Source of the DNA: Terrilactibacillus laevilacticus
GTDB taxonomy: Bacteria; Bacillota; Bacilli; Bacillales; Sporolactobacillaceae
NCBI RefSeq assembly: GCF_006517395.1
Contig: NZ_VDCY01000003.1
Span: 186,001 to 250,000, forward strand
Direction: 5' to 3'
Length of the DNA: 64,000 bases
Part shown: in pieces, positions 1 to 8,421 of the stretch
How positions within the stretch are numbered: the first letter of the stretch is position 1
Layout of the letters: every line of letters begins with the position of its first letter
Made by a program: the position numbers and the translations under genes
Notes under the pieces: model-generated
The model's database searches: none
Told to the model about the DNA's origin: nothing
The model's input: only the letters and a program-made list of their open reading frames with translations

Positions 1-158
1 TTCAATAAGATAAAACGAATAAAACTATATACGATTCCAGGTACAGAGGAGATCAGCATTGCATAATAATCATCCATATAATTTTTAAAAACATTCCATA
101 TGACAAGTGGAAAAATTAAATAAAGAATCAAATCACATATGATAATGTTTTTATTCAT
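1..158 (-). CDS. Membrane protein, 3'-truncated by window edge
   Basis: The reading frame starts at an ATG at 156-158, preceded by GGAGTGGAGTGATACATA, and runs off the left edge without a stop. The visible 52 residues are very hydrophobic, beginning MNKNIIICDLILYLIF and continuing with VIWNVFKNYMDDYYAMLIS, so at least two membrane segments are expected. The pattern of an N-terminal helix followed by a 'DYYAMLISSVPG' turn recalls small VC0807-type integral membrane proteins, but this is from memory and weak. No function can be assigned. The next gene on the same strand ends about 420 bases away, with two repeats between. Confidence 0.55.
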   Translation of the reverse strand, partial: MNKNIIICDLILYLIFPLVIWNVFKNYMDDYYAMLISSVPGIVYSFIRFILL

Positions 159-322
159 TATGTATCACTCCACTCCAAATTTTCGATCACTCATCACGGT
201 AAGTTCACCAACTGGAAATTTATGATAAATAAAGAGTATCATATAAAATGATTTATATTCAATGGCTTTTCTAACTATTTTGAATTTTTTTATCCTAACC
301 GAAAGCAAACAAAAAAAAGTCT

Positions 323-412
323 CAAAGAAAACTTGCCGATTGCGGGGCCTATACGGTGCAGGCAGAGGCCCAATTGCACTTTATACCTTAAATTTTTTGC
401 TTTCTTAAAGTG
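323..412 (+). repeat. Dispersed repeat family 2, copy a
   Basis: About 90 bp starting AAAGAAAACTTGCCGATTG, with a GGGGCC...GGCCC partial palindrome in the middle and ending in a T-rich stretch plus CTTTCTTAAAGTG. The same sequence recurs at 18124-18227, 20742-20815, 43206-43284 and, inverted and diverged, at 7353-7448. The ends are loosely inverted (CTAAAGAAA / CTTTAAGAAA). The rest of 159-447 is AT-rich, with no gene I can support. Confidence 0.75.
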
Positions 413-447
413 TGCATAAAGAACATTAATTCATTCCCATTCTTTTA

Positions 448-601
448 GAGGTTGTTCAAAAAGTCACCAAATGATAAGCTACGAATCTCGGCGCCCACTT
501 GTTTTTCCGGTCCTCATGTAGTAAAAACCTACATTCCGGTCCTCAAAACGGCGCCGCCTTGATCTTCTTGCTTCTAATTTGTCACCTTTTTGAACACGCA
601 C
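448..601 (-). mobile_element. MITE-like element, copy A (154 bp, TSD TTTTA)
   Basis: The left tip GAGGTTGTTCAAAAAGTCAC and right tip GGTGACAAAT/GTGCGTGTTCAAAAAG (as complement) form an imperfect terminal inverted repeat. It is flanked by TTTTA at 443-447 and 602-606. The interior carries the paired GGACCGG boxes around an ATGTAG/CTACAT hairpin. Its right tip overlaps the 3' end of the gene at 582-1079 and supplies that gene's stop codon. Confidence 0.9.
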
Positions 602-1079
602 TTTTAAGAAACTTTCTAAAAAAATTCGATTTTTCTTCTTCAAATTCCAGTGGAAAGGCTAAGAAAAAATCGTCTATGCTTTCTATAATATAGGGCAAAG
701 TTTCGATGTCTAAGTTTATGGATATTTTCAACGAATCATCATTATTTAAATTGTTATAGCCAACACTCAGTATTAATTCCTTATTTTTATGAGCTCGAAA
801 AACAAACTTTAATTCACATGTATCTGATTCTAATGTAAATAAAATCGAATTAGGCTGATGATTTTTTTCTGACCTATAATATTCTTTCATACTTTTATAA
901 AAGCCGTATACCGATCGACTAGTAAAATAAAATGAATTTATCTCGGTATTAAATCCATTACGCTTTATTTTTAAAGCCGTTTCGAATTCATATCCTAAAT
1001 CATAACCTTCTGCCTCTGTAAAATCGATGAATTCCAAATTTAAAATCCAATCCTGCTTTGAAATAGTCAATACATCCAT
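582..1079 (-). CDS. Hypothetical protein with repeat-encoded C-terminus
   Basis: A 165-residue acidic soluble protein; the start ATG at 1079 is preceded by AGGAGAAGG. No signal peptide or membrane segment is visible. The composition (many Asp, Glu, Asn, alternating beta-like segments such as TCELKFVFRAH and ISINLDIETLPYI) resembles the small immunity-type or DUF proteins common in Bacillus accessory regions, but I do not recognise the family. The last residues, SACSKR, and the TGA stop are read from the tip of the MITE-like element at 448-601. The native C-terminus was therefore probably replaced when the element inserted; the amount lost cannot be seen. No partner gene is adjacent. Confidence 0.6.
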   Translation of the reverse strand: MDVLTISKQDWILNLEFIDFTEAEGYDLGYEFETALKIKRNGFNTEINSFYFTSRSVYGFYKSMKEYYRSEKNHQPNSILFTLESDTCELKFVFRAHKNKELILSVGYNNLNNDDSLKISINLDIETLPYIIESIDDFFLAFPLEFEEEKSNFFRKFLKSACSKR

Positions 1080-1346
1080 ATCGTCCTTCTCCTAACGATT
1101 CAATTGTAACTTATGTCATTTTTCATCAATGATATATATTCTGACATATGTTTTCGACCCTTACTCTTATATGTTTTACAAATAATGATGCTGGGTAGTG
1201 ACCTATATGTAACAGTTTAATTTACTTTACCAGTATATCTAGACACTTGTGTTCTGATTACATTTATTGCATTGACTTGGAATATTCCATACTGAAATAC
1301 GGAACTCGGAAGCTTAATATACATACTTAATAAGGAAGGTGATTTG

Positions 1347-2174
1347 ATGCCGTTCATTAAAACAAACGACGGTACGAAAATTTATTATGAAGAGCAAGGA
1401 AGCGGTCAGCCCCTAGTTATGATTCATGGTTGGTGCTTCTCCGGACGATTTTTTCACAGAAATATACAGGCTCTGGCTGAACATGCACGTGTGATTACCA
1501 TTGATCTTCGTGGTCATGGAAACTCTGATAAACCATCACACGGATATCGAGTTCCGCGATTAGCAAGAGATCTGTACGACGTTCTTGTTCATCTAAATTT
1601 ACAAAACGTGACGGTTCTTGGTTGGTCGCTAGGATGCCCTGTCATATGGAGTTATCTCGAAATATTTGGAAGAGAAAGACTTCATCAAGCCATTTTCGTT
1701 GAGCAATCGCCTAGACAATATTATGCACTCGATTGGAAGTATGCACATGCTACATGCTATGACGACGCAACACTCGCTTATACTCAAGCTCAAGTTGAAC
1801 TTGACACTTCTAATTTTGATAAAAATCAGATTAAGACCATCATGGCGACCATGCCAACCATCATGGAGCGAGAATTATTCCTATCCGAAATGGCAAAAGC
1901 GCCTGCTTTTGCTAGGAACGCTATAATGGCCGACCATACCCGTTATGACTGGCGTGATCTATTGCCAAGAATTGACCTACCAAGTTTGGTGCTTGTCGCT
2001 TGTCAAGATAAGGTATTCCCTTGGCAAGGACCTGCTTATGTTGGTGAACACATTCCAAACGCTCAGACGGTATTTTTCGAGAATAGTAGTCACGCCTTGT
2101 TCCTTGATGAACCAGAAAAATTCAATGGATCGGTTATTCGTTTTATATCTAATAAAACAGGAGGTGTACGATGA
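1347..2174 (+). CDS. Alpha/beta hydrolase
   Basis: A 275-residue hydrolase of the alpha/beta fold, lacking a signal peptide, so cytoplasmic. It shows the HGW oxyanion turn (residues 27-29), the nucleophile elbow GWSLGC with Ser94, the acid in ACQDKVF (Asp221) and the catalytic His in NSSHALF (His249); triad order and spacing are normal. The start is the ATG at 1347, because AAGGAAGGTG lies just upstream; an in-frame TTG precedes it by one codon. The substrate is unknown. The stop overlaps the start of the next gene (ATGA), so the two are translationally coupled and probably act on the same compound, perhaps hydrolysis of an ester or lactone before isomerisation. No promoter could be assigned with confidence in 1080-1346. 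Confidence 0.85.
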   Translation: MPFIKTNDGTKIYYEEQGSGQPLVMIHGWCFSGRFFHRNIQALAEHARVITIDLRGHGNSDKPSHGYRVPRLARDLYDVLVHLNLQNVTVLGWSLGCPVIWSYLEIFGRERLHQAIFVEQSPRQYYALDWKYAHATCYDDATLAYTQAQVELDTSNFDKNQIKTIMATMPTIMERELFLSEMAKAPAFARNAIMADHTRYDWRDLLPRIDLPSLVLVACQDKVFPWQGPAYVGEHIPNAQTVFFENSSHALFLDEPEKFNGSVIRFISNKTGGVR

Positions 2175-3034
2175 TTCCATCAACTTTCCCTTTTTCATAT
2201 GGTGTTAATGAGTTCACTACACAGCCTTGGTCTTTTGAACAAGATATTGTAAATTATAAGAGTCTTGGCGTTGATACTATCGAGTTATGCGAAATCAAAC
2301 TCGACCCTGCTCGTATGACCAGTCAGTTAGAATTCTTAAGGAATTCGGGTTTGAAAGTTAGTTCCGTTCAACCACAAGTGCGAACAGCGGTGCCAAGTAT
2401 GGGTCAGCCTCATCCAGAAAGAATAGAGGATCGTATTAAACGTTTTCGTCAGTCGATTGAACGACTTGCGCCCTATACACCCGGTGCAGTGTTCGTCACC
2501 AATACTGGCCCTGCACCTAAAGGCAATATGGTAGAATCAATCCAGGAAGTCGTCAAATATCATCAGGAACTTTCCAGTATTGCCGATTACCATGGAGTAA
2601 AACTTGCCCTTGAACCATTGAATCCGATATTACTCAATCTGGAAACTGCGATTTGGACTTACAAGCAAACTCTGAATTTGGTTCAAATGATAAATCGGGA
2701 TAATGTCGGTATTTGCCTTGATTTGTGGAACCTTTGGCAGGATGCTCATCTTATTCGAGGAATAAATTCATCACCAGAGCAAATTTTCTTACTGCAAGTG
2801 AGCGATTGGAGGACCCCAATGTCTAGCGCCGACCGTCGTAGTGTCGGTACCGGCGAGATACCTACCGATGAGTTATTACATGCTGTGTACAATGCAGGTT
2901 ACCGTGGTCCGTGTATTCTTGAAATTTTCTCTCAGAATGTACCTGATTCCCTTTACAACACAGATCTAAATAAATTAATCCTAGATAACCGTGAAGCTCT
3001 TGAGCAGGCATGGAAATCTCGCTTAAAAGTATAA
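2171..3034 (+). CDS. Sugar phosphate isomerase/epimerase-like TIM-barrel protein
   Basis: A 287-residue protein of the xylose-isomerase-like/AP-endonuclease-2 TIM-barrel superfamily. Typical metal-site strands are visible: DTIELCEIK near the N-terminus, KLALEPLNP mid-protein (Glu ligand), VGICLDLWNLW (Asp), FLLQVSDWR and GPCILEIFS (C-terminal Glu). Known members are sugar or inositol epimerases, dehydratases and isomerases using a divalent metal. The specific substrate cannot be inferred. It is the second gene of a two-gene operon with the hydrolase at 1347-2174 (4-nt overlap). It is followed by a long structured repeat at 3071-3260, with no further gene on this strand. Confidence 0.8.
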   Translation: MIPSTFPFSYGVNEFTTQPWSFEQDIVNYKSLGVDTIELCEIKLDPARMTSQLEFLRNSGLKVSSVQPQVRTAVPSMGQPHPERIEDRIKRFRQSIERLAPYTPGAVFVTNTGPAPKGNMVESIQEVVKYHQELSSIADYHGVKLALEPLNPILLNLETAIWTYKQTLNLVQMINRDNVGICLDLWNLWQDAHLIRGINSSPEQIFLLQVSDWRTPMSSADRRSVGTGEIPTDELLHAVYNAGYRGPCILEIFSQNVPDSLYNTDLNKLILDNREALEQAWKSRLKV

Positions 3035-3070
3035 TACCAGAATGGAAACATTCCGATAAAGTAAAACTTC

Positions 3071-3260
3071 CATCAGTGGGGGTTTTTCGACGCACAGGAT
3101 GTGCTAGTGCAGGCGTTGCGACAGCACGTCGCGTTTTTAGCTGCGTTATTACCCACTGATGGTTAGCTGAACCAATCGGACCTTTACGGGCAGTTGATCA
3201 CCCACCTATCTTCTTTGAATACTCAGAATCTTGAGGTGGGGGTCGCTACTAGCCGTTAAG
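3071..3260 (+). repeat. Dispersed hairpin repeat family 3, long copy
   Basis: Two nested hairpins: CATCAGTGGG (3071-3080) pairs with CCCACTGATG (3152-3161), enclosing an ~70-nt GC-rich insert, and CCCACCT (3201-3207) pairs with AGGTGGG (3234-3240). The outer sequence recurs inverted at 28733-28853 without the GC-rich insert, and a decayed version appears at 61111-61166. It fills most of the 3035-3347 gap. Confidence 0.7.
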
Positions 3261-3287
3261 GCAGATAAAAAATTAAATTTTAATTCA

Positions 3288-3328
3288 CGAAAAAAGCTTT
3301 AGAGACATTTTCGCTCTAGAGCCTTTAT
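3288..3328 (-). terminator. Rho-independent terminator of the cysteine hydrolase/ABC operon
   Basis: On the minus strand GGCTCTAGAG pairs imperfectly with CTCTAAAGC around a GCGAAAATGT region, followed by TTTTTT. It lies just past the stop at 3348. Confidence 0.7.
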
Positions 3329-3347
3329 GTATAACTATTTATCTGAT

Positions 3348-3953
3348 CTAAGCTAGCGCTTGAATTACTTGGCCTGAGTCCATAACTTGTCCAAAAAAGA
3401 GGTCAATATTTTCAAGTGTCATGTGGTGAGCTTTTTCGGAGAAAGCCGCTGTACAGTCAGATAGGAGAATAATATCGTAATCTAACATGAATCCATCTCG
3501 GGCCGTGGACTCCACACACACATTAGTACTGACACCTGTCATGAGGAGTGTTCTGATTTTAAGCGTACGAAGAATTGAATCAAGTCGTGTATTTATGAAC
3601 GCACTGTATCGATGCTTGATGACGATAATATCATCTGGCGTTGGCGTTAGTTCAAAGAATTCACTGCCCCATGTATTTTTGCGGCAAACATTGGCATGGC
3701 TTTTATCTTTCAGCCGCCTAATCCAAGTTTCCGAATCCGTACTCTTTTCATGAATGGTCTGAATGAAAATAATAGGAACATGGTAATCTCTTGCTTGTTG
3801 AATTAATTGTTTCAATTGCGGTATCATTCCTCTGGCCATACTTGTATCTAAACCTTGTTTTGCCATACTTCCTTCCTCATGGCAAAAATCATTTTGGACA
3901 TCAACGATAACTAGGGCCGTATGGGCTGGATCTAAAATATCTTGAGAAGTCAT
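3348..3953 (-). CDS. Isochorismatase-family cysteine hydrolase
   Basis: A 201-residue member of the isochorismatase-like hydrolase superfamily (amidases, nicotinamidases, ureido- and biuret-type hydrolases). The Asp-Lys-Cys triad is intact: Asp18 in VIVDVQNDF, Lys113 in VIKHRYSAF and Cys146 in GVSTNVCVEST. The start is the ATG at 3953 with AAGGGATGC upstream; an earlier in-frame ATG at 3971 lacks a ribosome site. It is the last gene of a minus-strand cluster with a NitT/TauT-type ABC transporter, separated from the lipoprotein gene by a hairpin. The context suggests it hydrolyses an imported amide- or carbamoyl-type nitrogen compound (inference). A true isochorismatase in siderophore synthesis is unlikely because no such genes are nearby. 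Confidence 0.85.
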   Translation of the reverse strand: MTSQDILDPAHTALVIVDVQNDFCHEEGSMAKQGLDTSMARGMIPQLKQLIQQARDYHVPIIFIQTIHEKSTDSETWIRRLKDKSHANVCRKNTWGSEFFELTPTPDDIIVIKHRYSAFINTRLDSILRTLKIRTLLMTGVSTNVCVESTARDGFMLDYDIILLSDCTAAFSEKAHHMTLENIDLFFGQVMDSGQVIQALA

Positions 3954-3989
3954 TTTAATGCATCCCTTCATTGGCTTTTAAAAAAGGCT

Positions 3990-4026
3990 TCTCAATCAAG
4001 TGAAGATCTCCTCCACTTGATTGAAG
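3990..4026 (-). terminator. Intercistronic hairpin with T-run after the lipoprotein gene
   Basis: TCAATCAAGTG pairs with CACTTGATTGA (3997-4024); on the minus strand the stem is followed by GAAGCCTTTTTT. It may attenuate read-through into the downstream hydrolase, giving more binding protein than enzyme. Confidence 0.6.
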
Positions 4027-4044
4027 GCAAGCCATCCTAATTGT

Positions 4045-5070
4045 TTACTTTTTTGCTTTTTCAAAAAAAGACATGTTAACTAATTGGTTATACTTATAGT
4101 CTTTTGTATAGATACCCGTTTTATTCACCACATCCATCGGTTTTGCGAGAGCTTCTTTTGAAATGTATCCGTCTTTACTCCATAAATGATCTTTGTAGGC
4201 GCGGTCCATAGAAGCTTGGAGGTTTTCTTCCGGTGTGCTTGGAAATTCTTTTTTCAAGACTTCCATAGCGAGTTTTTTATCATTTTGGACTTTATCAAGG
4301 GCTTTGATCATGGCATTAACGACTTTTTGGACCGTTTTTGGATCATCTTTAATTGTGGACTGTTTGGTACTAATAACAGAGTAAGCATAATCACCTAAGC
4401 TTGTGAAACTGTAAAAGGGTTCATTCCAAATACCTTTTTTGATCCCATCATTAATTTGTGGCTCAGCTCCATTAGCCATATCGGCTTTCCCGCTTTGAAC
4501 AAGAGAAACAACCGCTGCCGCATCTGCGGGTTCATCGAGTTTGACATCTGTTTTTGGATTTAAGCCGACATCCATCAAAAGCCAGCGTGTTAAAAGATTT
4601 GGACTTCCACCATAACGACCTGCGGCGATCGTTTTACCTTTTAAAAATTTGGCTAACCCTTCTTTGCTTGTATCCGTTAATTTGAGTTTTTTATTCGCCA
4701 TCAGATAGACATTAGCACGGTTAACCACATTCACGACCGACTGAATCGGATCCTGACTTTGGGCACTCCCAATCGCATTAGATTCAGGACCGCCAATATT
4801 TCCCCAAACATCACCGCTAACAACAGAGGTGACATGAGCACCACCCGTGGCTGTCGTTACCTTAACATCTAGACCTTCATCTTTAAAATAGCCTTCATCA
4901 ATCGCAACATATAACGGAAGGTAAGCGATTAAATGCACGGGTTCCGCAATTACTATTTTTTTCAAACCGCCTTTAGCTTTTTTCTCTTCATTAGATGAAC
5001 CACACGCAGAAAGCAGAGAGATAACTAAACATGCCATAATAAAACATCCGACCCATTTTAATTTCCTCAT
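4045..5070 (-). CDS. ABC transporter substrate-binding lipoprotein (NitT/TauT type)
   Basis: A 341-residue extracytoplasmic solute receptor. The N-terminus is a lipoprotein signal with lipobox LLSAC (Cys23), followed by a Ser/Glu/Lys linker. The mature domain begins KIVIAEPVHLIAYLPLYVA and has the EGYFKDEGLDV motif typical of the nitrate/sulfonate/taurine/hydroxymethylpyrimidine (SsuA/ThiY-like) group. It binds its ligand outside the membrane and feeds the permease at 5187-6053 and ATPase at 6142-6906. The start is supported by AAGGGGGATTC upstream. Substrate specificity is not readable; the neighbouring cysteine hydrolase hints at a nitrogenous amide. A sulfonate or pyrimidine-precursor role is also possible, but no thi or ssu enzyme gene is nearby. 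Confidence 0.88.
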   Translation of the reverse strand: MRKLKWVGCFIMACLVISLLSACGSSNEEKKAKGGLKKIVIAEPVHLIAYLPLYVAIDEGYFKDEGLDVKVTTATGGAHVTSVVSGDVWGNIGGPESNAIGSAQSQDPIQSVVNVVNRANVYLMANKKLKLTDTSKEGLAKFLKGKTIAAGRYGGSPNLLTRWLLMDVGLNPKTDVKLDEPADAAAVVSLVQSGKADMANGAEPQINDGIKKGIWNEPFYSFTSLGDYAYSVISTKQSTIKDDPKTVQKVVNAMIKALDKVQNDKKLAMEVLKKEFPSTPEENLQASMDRAYKDHLWSKDGYISKEALAKPMDVVNKTGIYTKDYKYNQLVNMSFFEKAKK

Positions 5071-5186
5071 GAATGAATCCCCCTTATTCTTCTGACACTG
5101 CCTGTTTTAACCAATTAAATAAAAGACTCCCATTGATCAACTTTCTTGTAAAAGGATGACAAATAAATAAGATGGTTCCAATGACT

Positions 5187-6053
5187 CTAGTGTCCTTTTA
5201 ATAACCATTTTTCAAGGTAGAGTGTCCCAAAATACATCACAATCGATAAAATGGATAAGACAACAACACCGACCCAAACGAGGTTGATATTCATCACCTG
5301 GCCTGCATATAAAATCATGCGCCCAATCCCATGTTGTGCACTAATAAATTCACCAACGATCGTCCCAGCAAGAGATAAAGCAATGTTAATTTTTAAGCTG
5401 CTAACAATCCATGGCATCGATGTTGGAACGACGACTTTTGAAAAGACATGATAACGTTTGGCACCCAATGAATATAATAATCTTTCAAGATCTTGATCAA
5501 CAGCCTTGACACCACTATAGGCTGCAAGAGCTGTCACAATAATAGTCATCATAAAAGCAAGAACGACCTTTGAATTAAATCCAATTCCAAAAAGAATCAC
5601 GAGAACCGGGGCTAAAGCAAGTTTGGGTATGGCATTAAAAGCAACCATATAAGGTTCAGTGATACGTGAATAGAGAGAGGACCACCAAAAGGATAACCCT
5701 AAGATAGCTCCCCCAATGGTACCTAGGATGAATCCCAATATAGTAGCTCCAGCTGTATATAAGAGGTCAGTGTAGAGACTCCCTTCTTTCAGTACTTGAA
5801 GACCGGTCTGAACAATGAGACTCGGACTGCTCCAATAATAAGGATCAATGACTTTCAGCCTTGTTAAAATCTCCCAAAGAGCGATGATGACAATTCCTAA
5901 AACAATTTGACCAAATAAGGCAACACGTTTTGTTTTTCTAGACTTTTTCGTTTCATCTTCGATTTCGAGTTCTGTTTCAATTTCTTTATCTGGCTTAGAT
6001 ATAAATTCAATCTTGGACTGTGTTAAGTCAACATGTTCATCATTTCCATCCAC
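5187..6053 (-). CDS. ABC transporter permease (NitT/TauT type)
   Basis: A 288-residue inner-membrane component with a charged cytosolic N-terminal extension of ~45 residues, then about six membrane helices. The EAA-type loop that contacts the ATPase is recognisable as LGAKRYHVFSKVVVP with PWIV after it (about residues 195-215). The GTG start at 6053 has a strong AAAGGAGG nine bases upstream. It lies between the ATPase (upstream, 88-nt gap) and the binding protein (downstream, 116-nt gap), all on the minus strand, so one operon. The long acidic N-terminus (ETELEIEDETKKSRKTK) is longer than in most homologues I know. Confidence 0.88.
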   Translation of the reverse strand: MDGNDEHVDLTQSKIEFISKPDKEIETELEIEDETKKSRKTKRVALFGQIVLGIVIIALWEILTRLKVIDPYYWSSPSLIVQTGLQVLKEGSLYTDLLYTAGATILGFILGTIGGAILGLSFWWSSLYSRITEPYMVAFNAIPKLALAPVLVILFGIGFNSKVVLAFMMTIIVTALAAYSGVKAVDQDLERLLYSLGAKRYHVFSKVVVPTSMPWIVSSLKINIALSLAGTIVGEFISAQHGIGRMILYAGQVMNINLVWVGVVVLSILSIVMYFGTLYLEKWLLKGH

Positions 6054-6141
6054 TTCTTTAACCTCCTTTCATGTAAATCAACTTAATTTAAATGTTGGAA
6101 ACTAAGTTTTAATAGGCTCATTTCATGCACAAAGTGATCCA

Positions 6142-6906
6142 TTAGGTGACTTGTTCTTCCTTCAACATAGCTAACAAATCTTGTTTTAATTGGATAAAGG
6201 AGTCATGAGATAGCGTTAATTCATTTCGAGGTCTTGGTAAATTAACCGTGACTTTAGCTTTCATTCGGCCCGGTCGATGGGACATGACATAGATTTCATC
6301 TGATAAATAGATCGCTTCGTCAATATCATGTGTGACAAATAGAATCGTCTTTTTAAAATCTTCCCATATTTTCAATAGCCAAGTTTGCATCAATAATCGG
6401 GTTTGTGCATCTAATGCACCAAAAGGTTCATCCAGTAAAATAACATCTTTATCATAAAGTAGCGTTCGTAATAGGGCAGCTCTTTGTCTCATTCCACCAG
6501 ATAATTCATTTGGATAATGACTTTCAAAGCCTTTCAACCCATATTTTTGTAACATCGGTAAGGCCCGTTTCCTTCCGTCCTTCTTTGAAACACCTTTGAC
6601 TTCAAGCCCAAGGATAATATTGTCTAAGATTGTGCGCCATGGGAGAAGTAAATCCTTTTGCAACATATAGCCAACATAACCACTTTTTCCGACAATATCA
6701 TGACCATCCAAAAGCACATGACCCGTCGATGGTTTAAGTAATCCTGCAATAATGTTAAATAAGGTCGATTTTCCACATCCACTTGGGCCAATAATACTGA
6801 CAAACTTCTTATCTTCGATTTGCATATTCGTTTCCTGCAAAGCATAAATGGTTTGCCCATCTTTTTTAAAAACTTTACTACCCTTTCTCACCTCGAGTTT
6901 GGCCAT
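6142..6906 (-). CDS. ABC transporter ATPase (NitT/TauT type)
   Basis: A 254-residue ATP-binding subunit: Walker [10 protein letters not shown] (residues 40-48), Q-loop YMLQKDLLLPW, signature LSGGMRQR, Walker B VILLDEPFGALD, H-loop FVTHDIDEA. It powers import by the permease downstream. The ATG at 6906 has AAGGGGGAATTGG upstream. It is first in the operon. A strong hairpin with a T-run lies between a possible upstream promoter and this gene (6945-6995), which suggests transcription attenuation of the whole cluster. Confidence 0.9.
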   Translation of the reverse strand: MAKLEVRKGSKVFKKDGQTIYALQETNMQIEDKKFVSIIGPSGCGKSTLFNIIAGLLKPSTGHVLLDGHDIVGKSGYVGYMLQKDLLLPWRTILDNIILGLEVKGVSKKDGRKRALPMLQKYGLKGFESHYPNELSGGMRQRAALLRTLLYDKDVILLDEPFGALDAQTRLLMQTWLLKIWEDFKKTILFVTHDIDEAIYLSDEIYVMSHRPGRMKAKVTVNLPRPRNELTLSHDSFIQLKQDLLAMLKEEQVT

Positions 6907-6939
6907 CCAATTCCCCCTTTTTTATTTATATATATGAAT

Positions 6940-7000
6940 CAAAAAACAACCGTTAGAATAAAATCAAAGAATTTTTCTCGAATCATATTCTAACGGTTGT
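6940..7000 (-). promoter_or_regulatory. 5' leader hairpin/terminator before the ABC operon
   Basis: On the minus strand CAACCGTTAGAAT pairs perfectly with ATTCTAACGGTTG around a ~27-nt loop, followed by TTTTTT, ending ~30 nt before the ATPase start. A terminator in this position is typical of attenuated leaders. The upstream 7000-7200 segment could hold a sensor, but I matched it to no riboswitch class I know (TPP, SAM, guanidine, purine, FMN). It may instead end an upstream transcript. Confidence 0.5.
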
Positions 7001-7352
7001 CCTGATCTCATATAATGTAAGCTCATTTTCCACAAGCTATATCGTCTTTCACATTTCTATTTGCATGATCGCTTGTTTGAATTTGCCTAATGATTGTGGC
7101 ACTTGTTGGGTATTAGATATTAATCCCATTCACCTCATACACTGGTGATTAAACACCCTTCTTTTTTTCTAATGTATATTCAACTCTTAGTATTATGAAT
7201 GATAATTTTTTCACTTATCATGAATAGACAAGCTTTACATAAATTTTACCAAAGTCGCATACGCCATTTATATTCTTTTTTTAAAATAATAATAGGTTGG
7301 GTAGCACGAGGGGCTATCATGGTATTGGCGATGGCGGGGCCAATGCTTTTTT

Positions 7353-7448
7353 ACATTTTAAGAAAAATTTAAGATATAAAGTATCAGTGCGGGCTAAGGG
7401 ACCTGTCTACGCCATAAAGGCCCCTCAATTGGCAAGTTTTTTATCTTA
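7353..7448 (-). repeat. Dispersed repeat family 2, copy b (diverged, inverted)
   Basis: Read on the minus strand it starts TAAGATAAAAAACTTGCC and runs through AGGGGCCTTTATGGCG and GCCCGCACTGATACTTTAT to an AATTTTTCTTAAAATG end, matching the layout of the copy at 18124-18227. It touches the 3' end of the histidine phosphatase gene. The remaining 7001-7352 shows no gene. Confidence 0.6.
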
Positions 7449-7993
7449 AATATTTTCCCATTCTCTGGTGATGACGACATTTTGATCAGTAATAGTAATA
7501 AGAAAAACATCTGGATTGCTTAAATTCAACCATCCTTCGAATCCAAAGTCACGTTGAAAATAACGAATGATAAGAGCCATTAAGTTTCCGTGAGTAACCA
7601 CAATGGTTGATTGATAAGATTCTTTCAAAATGTCATTAATGACTCCCATACCACGATTCATGGCTTCTCTACTTGATTCACCACCGCTATAATACACATT
7701 CATGTTGTTAAACGAAGCTTCTAATTTTTCCAACCAATCAGGTAAGTCTTGATTACTGAGCTTTCTCTCTACTAACCGATTATCTATGTTTATTTTAAGA
7801 GATTTTCTTTCCGCTAATGGCTCAATCGATTGAAGGGCTCGTTTATAAGGGCTCGTTATCACATGATCTATTTTCTTTTTAGGAAATAAATCGGCTAATC
7901 TTCTCGCTTGTTGCCGGCCCAAAGTAGTTGCGGACACTCAGCACCTTGCCCTTCTGCAGCACAATGCCTGACTAAATAGATTAATTTATTCAT
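7446..7993 (-). pseudogene. Histidine phosphatase (phosphoglycerate mutase-like), frameshifted
   Basis: From an ATG at 7993 with AAAGGAGGAGAATCGAG upstream, the frame reads MNKLIYLVRHCAAEGQGAE, containing the catalytic RH(G/C) motif. It then loses register near 7935-7945. The frame entered at the GTG at 7937 continues SATTLGRQQARRLADLF and runs to the stop at 7446, including the second catalytic site region (ITSPYKRALQS) and IVVTHGNLMAL. One extra base would restore a normal ~183-residue family protein. Either a 1-nt deletion disabled the gene or this is a sequencing error. Substrate unknown; the family includes broad phosphatases and YhfR/PhoE-type enzymes. Confidence 0.75.
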
Positions 7994-8421
7994 CTCGATT
8001 CTCCTCCTTTATTTATTGGATCACTTAATTCTAAAATACACGATTGATCCTAAATAAGGAATCTTCTGAGTTCAGTTCTTTACAGACTACTGATCAGCAA
8101 AATAACTATAAAAAAAATAGACCTCATATGAGATCTGTTTAAAAATTGGATATAAAGGGAGTGAAATAGGAAACTTTAATTGAGGGTATCTTTATATTAG
8201 CAATGAATTATTAAGATACTATTAATAGAAAGTAAATTTTTATGTTAAATGAACTAGAAATATAGGGTTTGAGAAACATGATTACCAATACTTTTATCTT
8301 GTCTAAAATTGAAAAGATAATCCAATAACAACAATAATATAATATAAATCAATATTTATTTATTGCAAAACGATAATGATGTGTTAAATTCAAATTGAAT
8401 TAAATAAGTGAGGTGCTTTTT
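7994..8421. other. AT-rich intergenic region
   Basis: About 430 bases with no supportable gene. It contains a small palindrome (AGACCTCAT/ATGAGATCT, near 8120-8138) next to an A-run, which would act as a terminator for minus-strand transcripts, and AT-rich tracts that probably include the promoter of the 8422-9133 operon. Confidence 0.4.

Noticed and set aside
499-693. Open frames running through the MITE-like copies (also at 13682-13864, 20372-20584, 23398-23586)
   Set aside because: They arise from the same repeat sequence in several frames, have no ribosome sites, and differ between copies.
7000-7200. TPP, SAM, guanidine, purine or FMN riboswitch before the ABC operon
   Set aside because: None of the conserved core motifs of these classes is present; only the terminator hairpin is clear.
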